A stretch of 64,000 nt of DNA from Bombus terrestris. Its lineage: Eukaryota > Arthropoda > Insecta > Hymenoptera > Apidae. The DNA lies in contig NW_025963597.1 in assembly GCF_910591885.1 (NCBI RefSeq), positions 248,001 through 312,000 of the forward strand, written 5' to 3'. Positions 52,581-63,150 of the stretch are shown one piece after another. The notes under the pieces were generated by a model that saw only the letters and a program-made list of their open reading frames with translations, ran no database searches and was not told the origin of the DNA. Positions within the stretch are counted from its first letter, which is position 1, and every line of letters begins with the position of its first letter. The position numbers and the translations under genes were made by a program.

Positions 52581-55500
52581 TCCCACGTTGTCCCACGGTG
52601 TCCAACGGTGTCCAACGATGTCCCACGTTGTCCCACGTTGTCCCACGTTGTCCCACGTTGTCCCACGATGTCCCACGTTGTCCCACGTTGTCCCACGTTG
52701 TGCCACGTTGTCCCACGTTGTCCCACGTTGTCCCACGTTGTCCCACGTTGTCCCACGTTGTCCCACGTTGTCCGACGTTGTCCCACGTTGTCCCACGTTG
52801 TCCCACGTTGTCCCACGGTGTCCAACGATGTCCAACGATGTCCAACGGTGTCCCACGTTGTCCCACGTTGTCCCATGGTTTCCCACGTTGTCCCACGTTG
52901 TCCCACGTTGTCCCACGGTGTCCAACGATGTCCAACGGTGTCCAACGGTGTCCAACGGTGTCCAACGGTGTCCCACGTTGTCCCACGTTGTCCCACGATG
53001 TCCCACGTTGTCCCACGTTGTCCCACGATGTCCCACGTTGTCCCACGTTGTCCCACGTTGTCCCACGATGTCCCACGTTGTCCCACGTTGTCCCACGTTG
53101 TCCCACGTTGTCCCACGATGTCCCACGTTGTCCCACGTTGTCCCACGTTGTCCCACGTTGTCCCACGTTGTCCCACGTTGTCCCACGGTGTCCAACGATG
53201 TCCAACGGTGTCCAACGGTGTCGAACGGTGTCCAACGATGTCCAACGATGTCCAACGATGTCCAACGATGTCCAACGGTGTCCAACGGTGTCCCACGGTG
53301 TCCAACGGTGTCCCACGTTGTCCCACGTTGTCCCACGTTGTCCCACGGTGTCCAACGATGTCCAACGGTGTCCAACGGTGTCCCACGGTGTCCAACGGTG
53401 TCCCACGTTGTCCCACGTTGTCCCACGTTGTCCCACGTTGTCCCACGTTGTCCCACGATGTCCCACGTTGTCCCACGTTGTCCCACGTTGTCCCACGTTG
53501 TCCCACGGTGTCCAACGATGTCCAACGGTGTCCAACGGTGTCCCACGGTGTCCAACGGTGTCCCACGTTGTCCCACGTTGTCCCACGTTGTCCCACGTTG
53601 TCCCACGTTGTCCCACGATGTCCCACGTTGTCCCACGTTGTCCCACGTTGTCCCACGTTGTCCCACGTTGTCCCACGTTGTCCCACGTTGTCCCACGTTG
53701 TCCCACGGTGTCCAACGATGTCCAACGATGTCCAACGGTGTCCCACGTTGTCCCACGTTGTTCCATGGTTTCCCACGTTGTCCCACGTTGTCCCACGTTG
53801 TCCCACGGTGTCAAACGATGTCCAACGGTGTCCAACGGTGTCCAACGGTGTCCAACGGTGTCCCACGTTGTCCCACGTTGTCCCACGTTGTCCCACGTTG
53901 TCCAACGATGTCCAACGGTGTCCAACGGTGTCCCACGGTGTCCAACGGTGTCCCACGTTGTCCCACGTTGTCCCACGTTGTCCCACGTTGTCCCACGTTG
54001 TCCCACGTTGTCCAACGATGTCCAACGGTGTCCCACGTTGTCCCACGTTGTTCCATGGTTTCCCACGTTGTCCCACGTTGTCCCACGTTGTCCCACGGTG
54101 TCCAACGATGTCCAACGATGTCCAACGATGTCCAACGGTGTCCAACGGTGTCCAACGGTGTCCAACGGTGTCCCACGTTGTCCCACGTTGTCCCACGTTG
54201 TCCCACGTTGTCCCACGTTGTCCCACGATGTCCCACGTTGTCCCACGTTGTCCCACGTTGTCCCACGTTGTCCCACGTTGTCCCACGTTGTCCCACGTTG
54301 TCCCACGTTGTCCCACGATGTCCCACGTTGTCCCACGTTGTCCCACGTTGTCCCACGGTGTCCAACGATGTCCAACGGTGTCCAACGGTGTCCCACGGTG
54401 TCCAACGGTGTCCCACGTTGTCCCACGTTGTCCCACGTTGTCCCACGTTGTCCCACGTTGTCCCACGATGTCCCACGTTGTCCCACGTTGTCCCACGTTG
54501 TCCCACGTTGTCCCACGTTGTCCCACGTTGTCCCACGGTGTCCAACGATGTCCAACGGTGTCCAACGGTGTCCAACGGTGTCCAACGATGTCCAACGATG
54601 TCCAACGATGTCCAACGATGTCCAACGGTGTCCAACGGTGTCCCACGGTGTCCAACGGTGTCCCACGTTGTCCCACGTTGTCCCACGTTGTCCCACGTTG
54701 TCCCACGTTGTCCCACGTTGTCCCACGTTGTCCCACGTTGTCCCACGTTGTCCCACGTTGTCCCACGTTGTCCCACGTTGTCCCACGTTGTCCCACGTTG
54801 TCCCACGTTGTCCCACGGTGTCCAACGATGTCCAACGGTGTCCAACGGTGTCCCACGGTGTCCAACGGTGTCCCACGTTGTCCCACGTTGTCCCACGTTG
54901 TCCCACGTTGTCCCACGTTGTCCCACGTTGTCCAACGATGTCCAACGGTGTCCCACGTTGTCCCACGTTGTTCCATGGTTTCCCACGTTGTCCCACGTTG
55001 TCCCACGTTGTCCCACGGTGTCCAACGATGTCCAACGATGTCCAACGGTGTCCCACGATGTCCAACGATGTCCAACGATGTCCAACGGTGTCCAACGATG
55101 TCCAACGGTGTCCAACGATGTCCAACGATGTCCAACGGTGTCCCACGATGTCCAACGATGTCCAACGATGTCCAACGGTGTCCAACGGTGTCCAACGGTG
55201 TCCCACGGTGTCCAACGATGTCCAACGATGTCCAACGGTGTCCCACGGTGTCCAACGGTGTCCCACGTTGTCCCACGTTGTCCCACGTTGTCCCACGGTG
55301 TCCAACGATGTCCAACGGTGTCCAACGGTGTCCCACGTTGTCCAACGGTGTCCAACGGTGTCCAACGATGTCCAACGATGTCCAACGGTGTCCCACGATG
55401 TCCAACGATGTCCAACGATGTCCAACGATGTCCAACGGTGTCCCACGTTGTCCCACGTTGTCCCACGTTGTCCCACGTTGTCCCACGTTGTCCCACGTTG

Positions 55501-55870
55501 TCCCACGTTGTCCCACGATGTCCCACGTTGTCCCACGTTGTCCCACGTTGTCCCACGTTGTCCCACGGTGTCCAACGATGTCCAACGGTGTCCAACGGTG
55601 TCCAACGGTGTCCCACGTTGTCCCACGTTGTCCCACGATGTCCCACGTTGTCCCACGTTGTCCCACGATGTCCCACGTTGTCCCACGTTGTCCCACGTTG
55701 TCCCACGATGTCCCACGTTGTCCCACGTTGTCCCACGTTGTCCCACGTTGTCCCACGATGTCCCACGTTGTCCCACGTTGTCCCACGTTGTCCCACGTTG
55801 TCCCACGTTGTCCCACGTTGTCCCACGGTGTCCAACGATGTCCAACGGTGTCCAACGGTGTCCAACGGTG
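52581..55870. repeat. Copy 1 of the 3,450-bp-offset duplication
   Basis: K6 units 52871, 53761, 54051 and 54971, tgccacgttg 52701, K7 52771, tcgaacggtg 53221, and islands at 55021 and 55341 all recur 3,450 bp later. Its first kilobase is also the second copy of the 1,510-bp-offset repeat. The unit tcaaacgatg at 53811 gives a minus-strand stop. The match ends at 55871. Confidence 0.88.
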
Positions 55871-56030
55871 TCCAACGGTGTCCCACGTTGTCCCACGTTG
55901 TCCCACGTTGTCCCACGTTGTCCCACGTTGTCCCACGTTGTCCAACGTTGTCCCACGTTGTCCCACGTTGTCCCACGTTGTCCCACGTTGTCCCACGTTG
56001 TCCCACGTTGTCCCACGTTGTCCCACGTTG

Positions 56031-59000
56031 TCCCACGTTGTCCCACGGTGTCCAACGGTGTCCAACGATGTCCCACGTTGTCCCACGTTGTCCCACGTTG
56101 TCCCACGTTGTCCCACGATGTCCCACGTTGTCCCACGTTGTCCCACGTTGTGCCACGTTGTCCCACGTTGTCCCACGTTGTCCCACGTTGTCCCACGTTG
56201 TCCCACGTTGTCCCACGTTGTCCGACGTTGTCCCACGTTGTCCCACGTTGTCCCACGTTGTCCCACGGTGTCCAACGATGTCCAACGATGTCCAACGGTG
56301 TCCCACGTTGTCCCACGTTGTTCCATGGTTTCCCACGTTGTCCCACGTTGTCCCACGTTGTCCCACGGTGTCCAACGATGTCCAACGGTGTCCAACGGTG
56401 TCCAACGGTGTCCAACGGTGTCCCACGTTGTCCCACGTTGTCCCACGATGTCCCACGTTGTCCCACGTTGTCCCACGATGTCCCACGTTGTCCCACGTTG
56501 TCCCACGTTGTCCCACGATGTCCCACGTTGTCCCACGTTGTCCCACGTTGTCCCACGTTGTCCCACGATGTCCCACGTTGTCCCACGTTGTCCCACGTTG
56601 TCCCACGTTGTCCCACGGTGTCCCACGTTGTCCCACGGTGTCCAACGATGTCCAACGGTGTCCAACGGTGTCGAACGGTGTCCAACGATGTCCAACGATG
56701 TCCAACGATGTCCAACGATGTCCAACGGTGTCCAACGGTGTCCCACGGTGTCCAACGGTGTCCCACGTTGTCCCACGTTGTCCCACGTTGTCCCACGGTG
56801 TCCAACGATGTCCAACGGTGTCCAACGGTGTCCCACGGTGTCCAACGGTGTCCCACGTTGTCCCACGTTGTCCCACGTTGTCCCACGTTGTCCCACGTTG
56901 TCCCACGATGTCCCACGTTGTCCCACGTTGTCCCACGTTGTCCCACGTTGTCCCACGGTGTCCAACGATGTCCAACGGTGTCCAACGGTGTCCCACGGTG
57001 TCCAACGGTGTCCCACGTTGTCCCACGTTGTCCCACGTTGTCCCACGTTGTCCCACGTTGTCCCACGATGTCCCACGTTGTCCCACGTTGTCCCACGTTG
57101 TCCCACGTTGTCCCACGTTGTCCCACGTTGTCCCACGTTGTCCCACGTTGTCCCACGGTGTCCAACGATGTCCAACGATGTCCAACGGTGTCCCACGTTG
57201 TCCCACGTTGTTCCATGGTTTCCCACGTTGTCCCACGTTGTCCCACGTTGTCCCACGGTGTCCAACGATGTCCAACGGTGTCCAACGGTGTCCAACGGTG
57301 TCCAACGGTGTCCCACGTTGTCCCACGTTGTCCCACGTTGTCCCACGGTGTCCAACGATGTCCAACGGTGTCCAACGGTGTCCCACGGTGTCCAACGGTG
57401 TCCCACGTTGTCCCACGTTGTCCCACGTTGTCCCACGTTGTCCCACGTTGTCCCACGTTGTCCAACGATGTCCAACGGTGTCCCACGTTGTCCCACGTTG
57501 TTCCATGGTTTCCCACGTTGTCCCACGTTGTCCCACGTTGTCCCACGGTGTCCAACGATGTCCAACGATGTCCAACGATGTCCAACGGTGTCCAACGGTG
57601 TCCAACGGTGTCCAACGGTGTCCCACGTTGTCCCACGTTGTCCCACGTTGTCCCACGTTGTCCCACGTTGTCCCACGATGTCCCACGTTGTCCCACGTTG
57701 TCCCACGTTGTCCCACGATGTCCCACGTTGTCCCACGTTGTCCCACGTTGTCCCACGTTGTCCCACGATGTCCCACGTTGTCCCACGTTGTCCCACGTTG
57801 TCCCACGGTGTCCAACGATGTCCAACGGTGTCCAACGGTGTCCCACGGTGTCCAACGGTGTCCCACGTTGTCCCACGTTGTCCCACGTTGTCCCACGTTG
57901 TCCCACGTTGTCCCACGATGTCCCACGTTGTCCCACGTTGTCCCACGTTGTCCCACGTTGTCCCACGTTGTCCCACGTTGTCCCACGGTGTCCAACGATG
58001 TCCAACGGTGTCCAACGGTGTCCAACGGTGTCCAACGATGTCCAACGATGTCCAACGATGTCCAACGATGTCCAACGGTGTCCAACGGTGTCCCACGGTG
58101 TCCAACGGTGTCCCACGTTGTCCCACGTTGTCCCACGTTGTCCCACGTTGTCCCACGTTGTCCCACGTTGTCCCACGTTGTCCCACGTTGTCCCACGTTG
58201 TCCCACGTTGTCCCACGTTGTCCCACGTTGTCCCACGTTGTCCCACGTTGTCCCACGTTGTCCCACGGTGTCCAACGATGTCCAACGGTGTCCAACGGTG
58301 TCCCACGGTGTCCAACGGTGTCCCACGTTGTCCCACGTTGTCCCACGTTGTCCCACGTTGTCCCACGTTGTCCCACGTTGTCCAACGATGTCCAACGGTG
58401 TCCCACGTTGTCCCACGTTGTTCCATGGTTTCCCACGTTGTCCCACGTTGTCCCACGTTGTCCCACGGTGTCCAACGATGTCCAACGATGTCCAACGGTG
58501 TCCCACGATGTCCAACGATGTCCAACGATGTCCAACGGTGTCCAACGATGTCCAACGGTGTCCAACGATGTCCAACGATGTCCAACGGTGTCCCACGATG
58601 TCCAACGATGTCCAACGATGTCCAACGGTGTCCAACGGTGTCCAACGGTGTCCCACGGTGTCCAACGATGTCCAACGATGTCCAACGGTGTCCCACGGTG
58701 TCCAACGGTGTCCCACGTTGTCCCACGTTGTCCCACGTTGTCCCACGGTGTCCAACGATGTCCAACGGTGTCCAACGGTGTCCCACGTTGTCCAACGGTG
58801 TCCAACGGTGTCCAACGATGTCCAACGATGTCCAACGGTGTCCCACGATGTCCAACGATGTCCAACGATGTCCAACGATGTCCAACGGTGTCCCACGTTG
58901 TCCCACGTTGTCCCACGTTGTCCCACGTTGTCCCACGTTGTCCCACGTTGTCCCACGTTGTCCCACGATGTCCCACGTTGTCCCACGTTGTCCCACGTTG

Positions 59001-59320
59001 TCCCACGTTGTCCCACGGTGTCCAACGATGTCCAACGGTGTCCAACGGTGTCCAACGGTGTCCCACGTTGTCCCACGTTGTCCCACGATGTCCCACGTTG
59101 TCCCACGTTGTCCCACGATGTCCCACGTTGTCCCACGTTGTCCCACGTTGTCCCACGATGTCCCACGTTGTCCCACGTTGTCCCACGTTGTCCCACGTTG
59201 TCCCACGATGTCCCACGTTGTCCCACGTTGTCCCACGTTGTCCCACGTTGTCCCACGTTGTCCCACGTTGTCCCACGGTGTCCAACGATGTCCAACGGTG
59301 TACAACGGTGTCCAACGGTG
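56031..59320. repeat. Copy 2 of the 3,450-bp-offset duplication
   Basis: Partner of 52581-55870, with K6 at 56321, 57211, 57501 and 58421, tgccacgttg 56151, K7 56221 and tcgaacggtg 56671. A third, more diverged and shortened relative continues at about 59691-61160 (K7 59691, K6 59791 and 60701, islands at 60241 and 60751). Confidence 0.88.
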
Positions 59321-62300
59321 TCCAACGATGTCCAACGATGTCCAACGATGTCCAACGATGTCCAACGGTGTCCAACGGTGTCCCACGGTGTCCAACGGTG
59401 TCCCACGTTGTCCCACGTTGTCCCACGTTGTCCCACGTTGTCCCACGTTGTCCCACGCTGTCCCACGTTGTCCCACGTTCTCCCACGTTGTCCCACGTTG
59501 TCCCACGTTGTCCCACGTTGTCCCACGTTGTCCCACGTTGTCCCACGTTGTCCCACGTTGTCCCACGGTGTCCAACGATGTCCAACGGTGTCCCACGGTG
59601 TCCAACGGTGTCCCACGTTGTCCCACGTTGTCCCACGTTGTCCCACGTTGTCCCACGTTGTCCCACGATGTCCCACGTTGTCCCACGTTGTCCGACGTTG
59701 TCCCACGTTGTCCCACGTTGTCCCACGTTGTCCCACGGTGTCCAACGATGTCCAACGATGTCCAACGGTGTCCCACGTTGTCCCACGTTGTTCCATGGTT
59801 TCCCACGTTGTCCCACGTTGTCCCACGTTGTCCCACGGTGTCCAACGATGTCCAACGGTGTCCAACGGTGTCCAACGGTGTCCAACGGTGTCCCACGTTG
59901 TCCCACGTTGTCCCACGTTGTCCCACGTTGTCCCACGTTGTCCCACGATGTCCCACGTTGTCCCACGTTGTCCCACGTTGTCCCACGATGTCCCACGTTG
60001 TCCCACGTTGTCCCACGTTGTCCCACGTTGTCCCACGATGTCCCACGTTGTCCCACGTTGTCCCACGTTGTCCCACGGTGTCCAACGATGTCCAACGGTG
60101 TCCAACGGTGTCCCACGGTGTCCAACGGTGTCCCACGTTGTCCCACGTTGTCCCACGTTGTCCCACGTTGTCCCACGTTGTCCCACGTTGTCCCACGTTG
60201 TCCCACGTTGTCCCACGTTGTCCCACGTTGTCCCACGTTGTCCCACGTTGTCCCACGGTGTCCAACGATGTCCAACGGTGTCCAACGGTGTCCAAAGGTG
60301 TCCAACGATGTCCAACGATGTCCAACGATGTCCAACGATGTCCAACGGTGTCCAGCGGTGTCCCACGGTGTCCAACGGTGTCCCACGTTGTCCCACGTTG
60401 TCCCACGTTGTCCCACGTTGTCCCACGTTGTCCCACGTTGTCCCACGTTGTCCCACGTTGTCCCACGTTGTCCCACGTTGTCCCACGTTGTCCCACGTTG
60501 TCCCACGTTGTCCCACGTTGTCCCACGTTGTCCCACGTTGTCCCACGGTGTCCAACGATGTCCAACGGTGTCCAACGGTGTCCCACGGTGTCCAACGGTG
60601 TCCCACGTTGTCCCACGTTGTCCCACGTTGTCCCACCTTGTCCCACGTTGTCCCACGTTGTCCAACGATGTCCAACGGTGTCCCACGTTGTCCCACGTTG
60701 TTCCATGGTTTCCCACGTTGTCCCACGTTGTCCCACGTTGTCCCACGGTGTCCAACGATGTCCAACGATGTCCAACGGTGTCCCACGATGTCCAACGATG
60801 TCCAACGATGTCCAACGGTGTCCAACGATGTCCAACGGTGTCCAACGATGTCCAACGATGTCCAACGGTGTCCCACGATGTCCAACGATGTCCAACGATG
60901 TCCAACGGTGTCCAACGGTGTCCAACGGTGTCCCACGGTGTCCAACGATGTCCAACGATGTCCAACGGTGTCCAACGGTGTCCAACGGTGTCCCACGGTG
61001 TCCAACGGTGTCCCACGTTGTCCCACGTTGTCCCACGTTGTCCCACGTTGTCCCACGATGTCCCACGTTGTCCAACGGTGTCCAACGGTGTCCAACGATG
61101 TCCAACGATGTCCAACGGTGTCCCACGATGTCCAACGATGTCCAACGATGTCCAACGATGTCCAACGGTGTCCCACGTTGTCCCACGTTGTCCCACGTTG
61201 TCCCACGTTGTCCCACGTTGTCCCACGTTGTCCCACGGTGTCCAACGATTTCCAACGGTGTCCAACGGTGTCCCACGGTGTCCAACGGTGTCCCACGTTG
61301 TCCCACGTTGTCCCACGTTGTCCCACGTTGTCCCACGTTGTCCCACGTTGTCCCACGTTGTCCAACGGTGTCCCACGTTGTCCCACGTTTTCCCACGTTG
61401 TCCCACGTTGTCCCACGGTGTCCAACGATGTCCAACGATGTCCAACTGTGTCCCACGTTGTCCCACGTTGTTCCATGGTTTCCCACGTTGTCCCACGTTG
61501 TCCCACGTTGTCCCACGGTGTCCAACGATGTCCAACGGTGTCCAACGGTGTCCAACGGTGTCCAACGGTGTCCCACGTTGTCCCACGTTGTCCCACGTTG
61601 TCCCACGTTGTCCCACGTTGTCCCACGATGTCCCACGTTGTCCCACGTTGTCCCACGTTGTCCCACGTTGTCCCACGTGGTCCCACGTTGTCCCACGTTG
61701 TCCCACGGTGTCCAACGATGTCCAACGGTGTCCCACGTTGTCCAACGGTGTCCCACGTTGTCCCACGTTGTCCCACGTTGTCCCACGTTGTCCCACGATG
61801 TCCCACGTTGTCCCACGTTGTCCCACGTTGTCCCACGTTGTCCCACGTTGTCCCACGTTGTCCCACGTTGTCCCACGTTGTCCCACGTTGTCCCACGTTG
61901 TCCCACGTTGTCCCACGTTGTCCCACGTTGTCCCACGGTGTCCCACGGTGTCCAACGATGTCCAACGGTGTCCCACGTTGTCCCACGTTGTCCCACGATG
62001 TCCCACGTTGTCCCACGTTGTCCCACGTTGTCCCACGTTGTCCCACGTTGTCCCACGTTGTCCCACGTTGTCCCACGTGGTCCCACGTTGTCCCACGTTG
62101 TCCCACGGTGTCCAACGATGTCCAACGGTGTCCCACGTTGTCCAACGGTGTCCCACGTTGTCCCACGTTGTCCCACGTTGTCCCACGTTGTCCCACGATG
62201 TCCCACGTTGTCCCACGTTGTCCCACGGTGTCCAACGGTGTCCCACGTTGTCCCACGTTGTCCCACGTTGTCCCACGGTGTCCAACGATGTCCAACGGTG

Positions 62301-62790
62301 TCCCACGTTGTCCCACGTTGTCCCACGTTGTCCCACGTTGTCCCACGTTGTCCCACGATGTCCCACGTTGTCCCACGTTGTCCCACGTTGTCCAACGATG
62401 TCCAACGGTGTCCCACGTTGTCCAACGGTGTCCCACGTTGTCCCACGTTGTCCCACGTTGTCCCACGGTGTCCAACGATGTCCAACGGTGTCCAGCGATG
62501 TCCAACGGTGTCCCACGTTGTCCCACGTTTTCCCACGTTGTCCCACGTTGTCCCACGGTGTCCAACGATGTCCAACGATGTCCAACGGTGTCCCACGTTG
62601 TCCCACGTTGTTCCATGGTTTCCCACGTTGTCCCACGTTGTCCCACGTTGTCCCACGGTGTCCAACGATGTCCAACGGTGTCCAACGGTGTCCAACGGTG
62701 TCCAACGGTGTCCCACGTTGTCCCACGTTGTCCCACGTTGTCCCACGTTGTCCCACGTTGTCCCACGTTGTCCCACGTTGTCCCACGTTG

Positions 62791-63150
62791 TCCCACGGTG
62801 TCCAACGATGTCCAACGGTGTCCAACGGTGTCCCACGTTGTCCCACGTTGTCCCACGTTGTCCCACGTTGTCCCACGTTGTCCCACGTTGTCCAACGATG
62901 TCCAACGGTGTCCCACGTTGTCCCACGTTGTCCCACGTTGTCCCACGTTGTCCCACGTTGTCCCACGTTGTCCCACGGTGTCCAACGATGTCCAACGGCG
63001 TCCAACGGTGTCCCACGTTGTCCCACGTTGTCCCACGTTGTCCCACGTTGTCCCACGTTGTCCCACGTTGTCCAACGATGTCCAACGGTGTCCCACGTTG
63101 TCCCACGTTGTCCCACGTTGTCCCACGTTGTCCCACGTTGTCCCACGTTG
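62791..63150. repeat. Fresh 180-bp tandem duplication (18 monomers x 2)
   Basis: 62791-62970 and 62971-63150 repeat the same 18-unit order (K3-K4-K5-K5 then K1 run, K4-K5, K1 run). The only difference I see is one base: tccaacggtg at 62811 against tccaacggcg at 62991, which adds a CpG. Low divergence and simple head-to-tail layout suggest a recent event. Confidence 0.82.
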
